NCBI RefSeq assembly: GCF_030403775.1
Contig: NZ_JAQMWQ010000002.1
Location: forward strand, 425,747 to 489,746
Length of the DNA: 64,000 nucleotides
DNA from: Paenibacillus sp. BSR1-1
Lineage (GTDB): Bacteria; Bacillota; Bacilli; Bacillales; Cytobacillaceae
Reading direction: 5' to 3'
Position numbers and translations under genes: made by a program. Of the stretch, positions 27,806 to 35,111 are shown piece after piece (position 1 is the first letter of the stretch; each line of letters begins with the position of its first letter). The notes under the pieces are model-generated. The model made no database searches. It was not told the origin of the DNA and saw only the letters and a list, made by a program, of their open reading frames with translations.

Positions 27806-28513
27806 ATGTTTTGGAAAAAAAGTCCAAAGGTAGTACTAAAAATAAAAGAAACTCCAAAAGCAGTACCTAAAATGGAAGAAACTCCAAAGGAAGTACCAAA
27901 AATAAAAGAAACTCCAAAAGCAGTACCAAAAGTGAAAGAAACTCCAAAAGCAGTACCAAAAATAAAAGAAACTCCAAAAGCAGTACCAAAAATGAAAGAT
28001 ACTCCAAAAGCAGTACCAAAAATGAAAGAAACTCCAAAAGAAGTACCAAAAATGAAAGAAACTCCAAAAGCAGTACCAAAAATGAAAGAAACTCCAAAAG
28101 AAGTACCAAAAATTAAAGAAACTCCAAATGTAGTACCGAAAATGAAAGAAGTTCCAAATATAGTACATCCAATGAAAGAAACTCCCAATGTAGTACCACA
28201 CATGAAACAGATGCCAGTCCAATACTTTCCATTTCAAGCATGTCAGCCAATTTACTGCCCGCCTCAAGCGTTCCCTGTCCAATATTATCCACCACTAGTT
28301 TCACCTTGCCAACAATATGTAAATACAAATTTGTATAATAATGTGATAACACATGTACACCCTTCGCATACAACTACTTTTAACAAGCATTTGATTCATC
28401 ATCCATGCTATTTCCCTCACATAGAATCATATGTAAATAAATGCTGTGAAACACATACGATGTGCGGATTCCCATTCAGCCCTTGTTGGCCGCCTAGACC
28501 ATTTGGATTTTAG
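27806..28513 (+). CDS. CotD-like spore coat protein with N-terminal decapeptide repeats
   Basis: A 235-residue protein in two parts. Residues 12-140 are about 12 tandem copies of a 10-residue unit of the type KxKETPKAVP, encoded by a 30-bp tandem repeat. The C-terminal part is rich in His, Cys, Pro and Tyr, with HVHPSHTTTFNKHLIHHPCY then FPH, closely recalling CotD of the Bacillus spore coat. AGGAGGT precedes ATG. The repeat domain gives a highly basic extension and probably changes in length between strains. Role in the coat is inferred from the C-terminal similarity. Confidence 0.8.
   Translation: MFWKKSPKVVLKIKETPKAVPKMEETPKEVPKIKETPKAVPKVKETPKAVPKIKETPKAVPKMKDTPKAVPKMKETPKEVPKMKETPKAVPKMKETPKEVPKIKETPNVVPKMKEVPNIVHPMKETPNVVPHMKQMPVQYFPFQACQPIYCPPQAFPVQYYPPLVSPCQQYVNTNLYNNVITHVHPSHTTTFNKHLIHHPCYFPHIESYVNKCCETHTMCGFPFSPCWPPRPFGF
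27836..28210 (+). repeat. 30-bp tandem repeat encoding KxKETPKAVP units
   Basis: Roughly 12 in-frame 30-bp units with few substitutions (for example AAAGAAACTCCAAAAGCAGT as the core). It lies wholly inside the CotD-like gene and creates long spurious frames on the opposite strand. Confidence 0.9.
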
Positions 28514-28522
28514 CTTCGTTTA

Positions 28523-28550
28523 CCCCAGCCATTTAGGCTGGGGCATTTTT
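28523..28550 (+). terminator. terminator
   Basis: Stem CCCCAGCC/GGCTGGGG with a five-base loop, then CATTTTT, ten bases after the CotD-like gene. Confidence 0.88.
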
Positions 28551-28585
28551 ATTAAAGTCGTTTTTGCTTCCCTAGGTGGGTCTAT

Positions 28586-28686
28586 TGTGTAATATTTCTT
28601 ATTAAAGTAACGTGTGCAAGAGTTAAAGATTGGGATGGCTGCGGCGATCCCTTTTTCCTATTACCTATTACAGGTTAGTTACTTAA
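28586..28686 (+). repeat. array repeat A, copy 2
   Basis: Well preserved: left arm TAACGTGTGCAAGAGTTAAA, hairpin GGGATGGC-TGCG-GCGATCCC with T-run, then CAGGTTAGTTAC. It is duplicated together with the following gene at 45190-45717. Confidence 0.85.
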
Positions 28687-28769
28687 GATTATTTAACGTA
28701 ATATTCCAACTAATTTGGTATCGGGGTAAAATGGAGAAAATAGCCATATTTGAACAGAGGAGTTTTCTA

Positions 28770-29045
28770 ATGGAACAGATGTTAAATGTAATTGCTTTTA
28801 TCCTGGGACTTGGATCAAATGCCTTAATAATATTTGCATTATTAAGCCTCAAAGGTAAGACAATTGGAATTAAAAAACGGTTATCCATATTAAGTCTTTT
28901 TACAATAATTATTTTCGCTTTAATTCAAGCAATTGGTTATCGAGTTGATAATGACTTTGGGTCCTATTACTTTGGTTTTCCTGCTGAAGGTTTAGTTTAT
29001 CGGGGGGATGGTTGTTTACTTTTACTTTTTTTTCTGGATTTTTAA
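28770..29045 (+). pseudogene. broken copy of the three-helix membrane protein at 45370
   Basis: For about 75 residues it is nearly identical to the protein at 45370 (MEQMLNVIAFILGLGSNALI, then IFALLSLKGK and RLSILSLFTIIIF). It loses frame at a G-run that has six G here and seven in the intact copy. About 25 bases are also missing before the final WIFKL-like end. GAGGAG precedes the ATG used. No function is known for the family. Confidence 0.8.
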
Positions 29046-29048
29046 ACT

Positions 29049-29215
29049 AAAACCAGCCTCAAACATGTTTCTACAAGTAGGGTGCGAACCGTTTAGCTGA
29101 CGGGATCCAAGTCCCACGGGTGCTTACGTTATACCCCGGCTACCGATATCATAAAACGATATAAAAAAAGTTCAACCAGAAATATCTGGCTGAACTTATA
29201 ATACGAACGGGTGCT
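29049..29215 (+). repeat. array repeat B, copy 1 (structured ~170-bp element)
   Basis: Shares with 30318-30497 a start AACCAGCCTCAA, a core GCGAACCGTTTAGCTGACGG, a CCCACGGG block, a hairpin AAGTTCA..CCAG/CTGG..TGAACTT and an end TAATACGAACGGG. No coding frame is conserved between copies. The ends resemble the second hairpin of repeat A. Confidence 0.75.
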
Positions 29216-29241
29216 TTACGACAATAAAGAACAAAATTGAT

Positions 29242-29291
29242 AAGACCAAAATATGCAAGTTTTGCATTACTTGCGTATTTTGGTCTTTTTT
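29242..29291. terminator. terminator hairpin
   Basis: Stem AAGACCAAAATA/TATTTTGGTCTT followed by T's. It lies between repeat B and a minus-strand gene and could serve both directions. Confidence 0.78.
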
Positions 29292-29337
29292 ACAAGTATT
29301 AATGATACTTTAAAAGACAGAAGATTACAAAGCACAT

Positions 29338-29625
29338 TTATCCTTCATCCAGGGTTATGAAAATCAGTCGATAAATAAGATAAGTACCTAAATAACCTCC
29401 AGTTGATAAGAAAAATGGATTTAGGAATATGGAATGGATATTTGTCATAAATACAGTATGATCTTTAATGATTTCATAAATTGAAACAGAAGTAATATTT
29501 CCAAATATAATTGCTGATACGACGGCAACTAGATTAAAAATAATACGGAATATCATTCGGAATTTCTGAAGAAAGAACATAATTACAGGAAGTACAATAC
29601 TAGATAGAACCAAGAAAATCTTCAT
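29338..29625 (-). CDS. small membrane protein, unknown function
   Basis: A 95-residue protein with three hydrophobic segments (about 3-20, 27-52 and 68-90). AGGTGAT precedes the ATG. No family recognised. Its orientation opposes the repeats of the array. Confidence 0.6.
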   Translation of the reverse strand: MKIFLVLSSIVLPVIMFFLQKFRMIFRIIFNLVAVVSAIIFGNITSVSIYEIIKDHTVFMTNIHSIFLNPFFLSTGGYLGTYLIYRLIFITLDEG

Positions 29626-29724
29626 AATATCACCTACATAGTCACGGTCTAATTCTTAAACCAGTTCCATAGCATACAATATATTAATTAGATGTGCTCA
29701 GGTATCCCTTTGAGGAGGCAAAAG

Positions 29725-30270
29725 ATGCTAGAGACAATTCATGAACTTTATTATATTGCAACAATTATTTGGTTGTTCCCTGTCACTTTTATGTTTCATG
29801 GCTGAGAGGAGATTATTACTGTTGAGAGTTTTATAACAAAGTACAAAAATAAGGTTCCGGAAACTTTTCTTGCCAAATTTACGATATCGATTAAAAAAAT
29901 TAAGGGTGCGAAATCCTTCCAACTTTCTATTAGTATGGCATGGATTTTACTTTTTATATCATTAATCACATTTATGACCGTTTGCCAACTTCCAAATGGG
30001 GCAAACTTTCTTCTATTTACTGCAACATTAAATGTATTTTTTATTCAGTCATTTTCGCATATTGGACAAACAATCATTTTTCGCAGTTATACACCTGGTG
30101 TCATAACGGCGTTATTCATCGTCATTCCCTATTCTTTTCTATCCTATTACCGCTTGTTTGAATTAGGACTCATAGACGGTCATCTACTATTCAAAAGTAT
30201 TCCTCTAAGCATTCTAATGGTACCAATATTTCTAATAGGGAATCTTTTAGGACGAAAATTATTAAGATAA
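29725..30270 (+). pseudogene. HXXEE domain membrane protein interrupted by an in-frame TGA
   Basis: Reading from ATG at 29725 (after TGAGGAGG) gives MLETIHELYYIATIIWLFPV, then TFMFHG, a TGA at 29803-29805, then EEIITVESF and about 150 further residues in the same frame with four hydrophobic helices to 30270. HXXEE-family proteins carry HxxEE exactly here, so the stop replaces the second x of the motif. One base change from TGG would restore it. I call it a pseudogene; recoding is not supported by any element I see. A downstream frame beginning near 29935 is its tail. Confidence 0.75.
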
Positions 30271-30317
30271 TCAATTTCTTCCAATAAATAGCACCTTCGC
30301 TTGTTATACGAGATCTA

Positions 30318-30497
30318 AGTCCCAACCAGCCTCAATCATGTTTCTACAAGTAGGGGGCGAACCGTTTAGCTGACGGGTTAAAGCCCCACGGGCGGCAGTT
30401 ACGTTCTACCCTGGCTACTGATATAAGACCAAAATAAATAAGGTCAACCAGAAATATTTAGCATTCTGGTTAACCTTATAATACGAACGGGGCAGGA
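30318..30497 (+). repeat. array repeat B, copy 2
   Basis: Second copy of the structured element at 29049. The 3' hairpin is AAGGTCAACCAG/CTGGTTAACCTT, with changes on both arms relative to copy 1, which supports a conserved stem. It ends ACGAACGGGGCAGGATTG, like the right half of repeat A. Confidence 0.75.
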
Positions 30498-30573
30498 TTG
30501 TTGAAGAAGGAATATGTTTATACGAGAGAGAATATTTACTAAAGAGTTAATTTTAAGTAGTGAGGTTTAAAAG

Positions 30574-30981
30574 ATGGCAGTTGAAAGAGATAGTATGGTT
30601 TCATCTTTAAAGAAAATAGTAATACCTTTTCTTAGAGAGAATGGATTTAAAGGTTCAATTCCACATTTCCGTCGTATCAAAGAAAATAAAATTGACCTTG
30701 TAACATTTCAATTTGATAGATATGGCGGGGGATTCGTTATCGAAGTGGCGGTTTGTCCTCCAGATGGAGTTACCACACATTGGGGTAAGAAAGTTCCGCC
30801 GAATAAAGTTACTGCTCACGACATAAACAACAGACCGAGACTTAATGGCGGAGAATGGTTTAGGTATGATGCACCTGATGCTGATGAAGGTATTTTTGAT
30901 GCTATAGCAAATGAGGTCTTGGATTGTATCCCTGAAGCAGAAAAATATTGGGATAAAATTAAGATCAACGGCGTGAAATAG
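30574..30981 (+). CDS. DUF4304 domain protein
   Basis: A 135-residue soluble protein. MVSSLKKIVIPFLRENGFKG, then FPHFRR-like IPHFRRIKE and VTFQFDRYGGGFVIEVAVCP, match the DUF4304 pattern. Function unknown. Array repeat A starts two bases after its stop, the usual placement in this region. Confidence 0.8.
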   Translation: MAVERDSMVSSLKKIVIPFLRENGFKGSIPHFRRIKENKIDLVTFQFDRYGGGFVIEVAVCPPDGVTTHWGKKVPPNKVTAHDINNRPRLNGGEWFRYDAPDADEGIFDAIANEVLDCIPEAEKYWDKIKINGVK

Positions 30982-30982
30982 T

Positions 30983-31069
30983 GGTCGCCTCTGACAAACG
31001 GAGAGCATAGTTTAAGTTGAAGGTCCGCTGAGGCGGTCTTTTTTTTATTCAACTAAAGAAGCAGTTTAA
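30983..31069 (+). repeat. array repeat A, copy 3
   Basis: Begins directly after the DUF4304 stop. Hairpin GGTCCGC-TGAG-GCGGTC with eight T's, then TTCAACTAAAGAAGCAGTTT. The left arm is diverged. Confidence 0.75.
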
Positions 31070-31791
31070 CCGCCACTTTAATAATAACAAATTGAATTTT
31101 TTTATTTTGGAATATATTCTAATTTCAGTATAATGAACGCTAACCAAATTGATTAACGTTCTATACATAATGGAAGGGAACACGCAGGTGGTGGATTGAT
31201 TACTGTATATGCGAAAACCCAGACGCATCTAAAGAAAGACTGAACGATACGATTACGAAAGTGATGAGCAGTGTTTTAATATAGAGTTGGTGTTGGAGGA
31301 GAACAATGGAAGTTAACAATATCTCTTAAAGCAACCGAATATTGATTCCATCTTCCGCCGAAAAACCTATAGCCATAAACTCTTTGATGCCCGATAGTCG
31401 TCAAAAAGAACCAGAAATTGTCTCCGTTTCTAAGCTACAAATACGTGAAACGAAAGATACAATTTTCAAGCCCCCAGGGACTCTGGGCATAGGTTGGATT
31501 TTGTCGTATATATACCATAATTCGAGGTTCACTCCTATTGAAATTAGACATATAACCAGTTTATGCTCAGGGTCAAAGCTTGGATTGGATGTATGCCTAG
31601 TAGCCCACCTACATCAAATATGAATGAAGAACTTTATATGAAATTTTTTAGGATTGGGCAACTATTTTTATTAAGAAAGGTATCTCTAATCACAAGTAAA
31701 TTATTAACAGTTTTAAATAAAACATGGAGTTGTTCATCTTACGGGTGCAAGAGTTTAAGGCGGCTTTGTTTTTCACAAAAGAAAAACAATT
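31070..31791. other. decayed region with gene remnants
   Basis: No intact gene is supported. A frame near 31200-31280 (CICENPDASKERLND) looks like the tail of a lost gene. A 93-codon frame at 31342 lacks a ribosome site and any recognisable motif. A partial repeat A lies at 31738-31790. Confidence 0.45.
31738..31790 (+). repeat. array repeat A, copy 4 (partial)
   Basis: Left arm TTACGGGTGCAAGAGTTTAA followed by a short GGCGGCTTTG stretch; hairpin 2 is missing. Confidence 0.55.
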
Positions 31792-32077
31792 TTGTATGAC
31801 GATAAAAACAATAAAATAGATTATTTTCCGATTGATGATTCTTTGCATAATGCTATTTTTCAAACTGGAAGTAAGACGTTTTTTAATTACCCTAATTTGC
31901 GAAGACTCAGGGATTATTATGCCGATACAGTATTTAAGGGAGATGAAGTCTATATTAGCAGAGGAACTTAAACACTATAAAGAACATATTAGAAAAGACA
32001 AGCACAAGAATGTTGATAAACTAATAGAGAAACTTCTAAATTTTGATGTGGCAGAAGTAAAGTTTTATGCTGACTAA
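31792..32077 (+). pseudogene. frameshifted small gene, unknown function
   Basis: One frame reads YDDKNNKIDYFPIDDSLHNA through FNYPNLRRLRDYYADTVFKG, then stops. From about 31945 the adjacent frame continues plausibly as ILAEELKHYKEHIRKDKHKN, then a helical tail ending VKFYAD. A single frameshift near 31945-31960 explains this. Family not recognised; no good start is visible. Confidence 0.55.
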
Positions 32078-32160
32078 GTTATCAAGTTTTTCTTCCTAAA
32101 ATTGGATGTAGTCACGACTTAAAGGTTAACGTAGTAGATTACCAACATAAGTAACGGGAA

Positions 32161-32190
32161 AAGGTGTTACCTTTAATTGGAACACCTTAT
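32161..32190. terminator. terminator hairpin
   Basis: Stem AAGGTGTT/AACACCTT with a 12-base loop, between the pseudogene and the convergent CBO0543 gene. Confidence 0.65.
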
Positions 32191-32211
32191 TTGAATCGCC
32201 TTTTTGAACTA

Positions 32212-32736
32212 CTATTTAAATACCCATGATGGTACATGAAATATGTATAATAAAATGGACAGGAATATTAAGGATATTAACCAAGCTATCAGGGGTTTTT
32301 CTAGATGAATTTTTAAAACTGTAAACATTACTAAATTAAAAAGAATAGACCAAAACATATTCCATCCGTTATGGTGTTCAATTAAATTTAAATAGTTCAA
32401 GTTGATAAATTCAATAAGGCTATAAATTGCAACCCAGAATAACACCCAACCTATTTGTTTTAATCGTTGAGTAGGGAATTTCCCCAAATAAATAAGTAGG
32501 GTTGATGAATATGCCACTGTTATAATTAGAATGTCGATGATTAGATGTCCGAACAGAATCCTGCTTCCCAATATGGTTTCTTTATAAGTCCAAAATGGGT
32601 GATCATGCAATAACGCATTTTTAAATAGATCACCACCAATAAAGAAAAGCCAGGTTGGATAATAAGTTCGCCAATTCTTCCAGTCGCCCCATTTAATAGC
32701 AGTTACCAAGAACATTAAATTTAAAAGGAAATGCAT
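32212..32736 (-). CDS. CBO0543 family membrane protein
   Basis: A 174-residue protein with about five transmembrane helices, opening with a helix and AIKWGDWKNWRTYYPTWLFF, and with a later EFINLNYLNLIEHHNGWN segment. It is clearly related in layout to the protein at 50496 (KEWQRYYPTMIYIV, HINYFHGWK). These match the CBO0543 family of uncharacterised Bacillus/Clostridium membrane proteins. An AAGGGG lies about 11 bases before ATG. One of four family members in this array. Confidence 0.75.
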   Translation of the reverse strand: MHFLLNLMFLVTAIKWGDWKNWRTYYPTWLFFIGGDLFKNALLHDHPFWTYKETILGSRILFGHLIIDILIITVAYSSTLLIYLGKFPTQRLKQIGWVLFWVAIYSLIEFINLNYLNLIEHHNGWNMFWSILFNLVMFTVLKIHLEKPLIAWLISLIFLSILLYIFHVPSWVFK

Positions 32737-32864
32737 ATAAAAAAAACCCCTTAGTATAATATAAGGGGATTTTTCCCATAAAAACAGAAAAATATAATGG
32801 TCATTTTCAAACTATCTCACATGTGAAGAATGAATATAATCATTATTGCAAAAAAAAGTGCTTG

Positions 32865-32957
32865 TTCAACTAACGAGTGCAAGAGTTGAAGATGAAGTTT
32901 GCTAAGGCGATCTATTTTTTGCTTGTTGCACTAACGGATGCAGGTTAGTTGAAAAAA
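32865..32957 (+). repeat. array repeat A, copy 5
   Basis: AACTAACGAGTGCAAGAGTT, a hairpin near GAAGTTTGCTAAGGCGATC with T-run, then GCACTAACGGATGCAGGTTA. Followed immediately by repeat C copy 1, as is copy 12. Confidence 0.85.
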
Positions 32958-32960
32958 GAG

Positions 32961-33220
32961 TAGCTATGAAAGTAGAGATTACCACCAAAAATAAAACTTA
33001 GGATATTAATATTGAAAAAATGAAAGATGGGGCTCTGGCAGGCGCTTTTCCTGACAGTGTCCCATCTTTCAACTCCACAGTGAATCCCGGAACATGAGGA
33101 TCTTAATAAAGCTTAATTTTGGTTGATTTTTGAATAATTTCGTAAAAACTTTTCCATTGTAGATAGAGATCTGAAAGATCACTTTCATCATCTTAGCTAC
33201 AGCCTTGTTGGCAGTAGTTA
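32961..33220 (+). repeat. array repeat C, copy 1
   Basis: About 250 bp shared with 46779-47020. It contains stem GAAAGATGGG/CCCATCTTTC around TTTTCCTGACAGTG; the other copy has changes in both arms. It then shares CTTAATTTTGGTTG and AATAATTTCGTAA blocks. No conserved reading frame beyond the stem. Confidence 0.75.
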
Positions 33221-33286
33221 TTTATTATTTTGCTATCGCTATATGTAACAGCAGAAGATTTATATAACTTCCCAGTCCCTCGGAAT

Positions 33287-33312
33287 GCGTCACCTTAACA
33301 GGTGGCGTTTTT
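33287..33312 (+). terminator. terminator hairpin
   Basis: GCGTCACC/GGTGGCGT (two wobble pairs) then T's. Confidence 0.6.
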
Positions 33313-33443
33313 CATTTGCTAGCCATATTATCTTCCTTGAAAGCACGGTATGCAAAAAAAATCAGGCTTAGAAACAGTAATCCAAGGACGAAGAAGATTG
33401 TATAAATGGTATTTATTATATTGTAATATATCCAATCGAGCAT
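33312..33443 (-). CDS. 43-residue single-pass membrane peptide
   Basis: MLDWIYYNIINTIYTIFFVL then a continuing hydrophobic run and a charged tail (YRAFKEDNMASK). AAGGAG lies seven bases before the ATG, a strong translation signal on this strand. No family known. An overlapping + strand frame (33350-33562) has no ribosome site and is judged a shadow. Confidence 0.55.
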   Translation of the reverse strand: MLDWIYYNIINTIYTIFFVLGLLFLSLIFFAYRAFKEDNMASK

Positions 33444-33552
33444 TTACTTTCTCCTTAAACAAAGTGATGAAGAATAGTATTCCCTCTTTTTTAGAAAGTT
33501 TTCATTTACATATAGAACACCTGTTTGTGTATGATGTTATCGAGGTGATATT

Positions 33553-33711
33553 ATGGCGATAAGAGATCGCGGTGTTAAGAAGTGGCAGTTTGCGTATGGA
33601 ATGCCGGAGCTAATTAAGGCGCAGCGTGATATGTGGCACGATACTGACTGCATACAGCGGCCTATAATCGACGAGCATGAGGCGGAGGAGTTTGACTTGC
33701 GCATTATGTAA
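33553..33711 (+). CDS. YolD-like protein, truncated
   Basis: A 52-residue protein: MAIRDRGVKKWQFAYGMPEL, then KAQRDMWHD and DEHEAEEFDLRIM. The RGxxKWQ...MPE pattern is that of YolD-like proteins, which usually run about 110 residues and often sit beside Y-family polymerase genes. Here the frame stops just after EEFDLR, so the second half is missing and no polymerase gene adjoins. GAGGTGAT precedes ATG. Confidence 0.7.
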   Translation: MAIRDRGVKKWQFAYGMPELIKAQRDMWHDTDCIQRPIIDEHEAEEFDLRIM

Positions 33712-33841
33712 CTTAACGGAATTTTCATTTCTCTCAAATTAATAACATTCGAAGCCCGAACTTGTGTTTACTTCTAAGTTTTACTTACTCAGAGTGTTCC
33801 CCCCTAATTTTAAAATTTTCATAATTATTCTAAAATTGATA

Positions 33842-33870
33842 TTGTAAATTGGTAATATAACACATATAAT
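33842..33870 (+). promoter_or_regulatory. promoter of the deoR-like gene
   Basis: TTGTAA, a 17-base spacer, then TATAAT, about 90 bases before the regulator start. Confidence 0.65.
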
Positions 33871-33925
33871 CAAAAATGAGCACAAAACATCAAATTCATT
33901 CAAAAATGAGCTAAAACAGTCAAAT
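33870..33925 (+). promoter_or_regulatory. tandem operator-like direct repeats
   Basis: Two copies of TCAAAAATGAGC..AAAACA.TCAAAT at 33870-33895 and 33900-33925, period 30 bp (about three helical turns), just downstream of the -10 box. Likely autoregulatory sites of the DeoR-type regulator (inference). Confidence 0.6.
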
Positions 33926-33960
33926 GCCGCATTACAAATGAATTGGAGGGAAACGATTCT

Positions 33961-34722
33961 ATGTACGGTATAGAAAGAAAGTCGGCCATACTAGAGTTAC
34001 TAAACAAGAATGCTAGAGTAGATGTACAAGAATTAAGTCAACACTTTGACTTGTCTGAATCAACAATTCGTAGGGACTTAAAGGAACTTGAGGAAGCACA
34101 ATTGTTAAAAAGAACGCATGGTGGGGCTGTCTTGTTCAAAAGTGTAACCTTCGAACCGACTTACATTGAGAAAGAAGTGCAGTTTCAAAAAGAGAAAAGG
34201 GCTATTGCAAAGGAAGCGGCTAAACTCATTGAGAACGGTGAAAGTATCTTGCTCGATTCGGGTACGACAACTTATTATCTTGCCCAAGAGCTAAGAAACT
34301 TTTCTAGCTTACAGGTGGTTACCAATTCAATTTTATGTGCTAATGAATTAAAGGATGTATCTGGAATTGAAGTCTTATTATGTGGTGGTTCTCTGCGTTC
34401 AGAAACACTAGCGTTGGTAGGTCCATTGGCTGAAAACAGCTTTAATCAAATTTGTGTAGACAAATCGTTTATTGCTACTAATGGCGTTGATGTAGAAAAT
34501 GGCTTAACAACTCCAAATTTAATTGAGGCATCAACGAAAAAGAAAATGATTGATTGTGCGGAAAAGGTTATTCTCATTACTGATCATACAAAAATAGGTC
34601 AAGTAAGTTTTGCGAAGTTTGCGGATATTCATGAGATAAATTATTTAATAACCGATAGTGCTGCACAAAAGACAGTACTTAACCGCATTGAGGAATCAGG
34701 GATTTCTGTTCGCGTAGTCTGA
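33961..34722 (+). CDS. DeoR/GlpR family sugar-operon repressor
   Basis: A 253-residue regulator. Residues 1-55 form the winged HTH (SAILELLNKNARVDVQELSQ, then SESTIRRDLKELE). The rest is the sugar-phosphate isomerase-like sensor domain with DSGTTTYYLAQEL and an ITDHTKIGQVSFAKFADI-like end. Such proteins respond to phosphorylated sugars. Start chosen at the ATG nine bases after GGAGGG; TTG upstream is in the ribosome site. It precedes and probably controls the ABC transporter and kinase genes. Confidence 0.9.
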   Translation: MYGIERKSAILELLNKNARVDVQELSQHFDLSESTIRRDLKELEEAQLLKRTHGGAVLFKSVTFEPTYIEKEVQFQKEKRAIAKEAAKLIENGESILLDSGTTTYYLAQELRNFSSLQVVTNSILCANELKDVSGIEVLLCGGSLRSETLALVGPLAENSFNQICVDKSFIATNGVDVENGLTTPNLIEASTKKKMIDCAEKVILITDHTKIGQVSFAKFADIHEINYLITDSAAQKTVLNRIEESGISVRVV

Positions 34723-35111
34723 CTTTTCTCCCATAGGTAAGGATCTAATATCAGATAAAAGCGAAAAATGAAGGCATTTAAATGAAAGCGTTTAAAAAAA
34801 TATCTACATCATTTTTAGGAGGTGATGCTTATAGAGGTGTGAAAATAATAGAAGAAGATTTTAATCATTTTAATTAACCTCTTCTTTGAGGGAGAAAAAT
34901 GAAAGAATTACAAAAAAGGTTACGATTCAGGGCAACCACGACCAAATGGAAAAACGCCCAAAATCATAACCCTGCCTGAGTATACCTAAAATTAGTATTA
35001 ATTTTAGCACTCATTTTTATAGTACGATATTACAGATTTTTTTACAAGGATTGTGTTTTGCTAGAAGTATCTATTACTTTACAAAACTCTATTTAGGAGG
35101 AATTACAAATC
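34723..35111 (+). promoter_or_regulatory. control region of the sugar ABC operon with a cre site
   Basis: No firm gene. TGAAAGCGTTTAAA at 34783-34796 fits the CcpA cre consensus with one mismatch, suggesting catabolite repression. A long imperfect inverted repeat, GGTTACGATTCAGGGC paired with GCCCAAAATCATAACC, spans 34918-34971. Short ribosome-site-led frames around 34840-34980 (12 and about 25 codons) are too weak to call. Confidence 0.55.

Noticed and set aside
27836..28210. Regular 30-bp repeats resembling a CRISPR
   Set aside because: Contiguous tandem coding repeats with no spacers.
27796..28282. Long minus-strand frames of 135 and 148 codons opposite the CotD-like gene
   Set aside because: They are mirror images of the 30-bp tandem repeat, overlap each other in different frames and lack ribosome sites.
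31342..31623. 93-codon + strand frame
   Set aside because: No ribosome site, no motif, in a decayed region.
33350..33562. 70-codon + strand frame
   Set aside because: Overlaps a minus-strand small gene with a strong ribosome site and has none itself.
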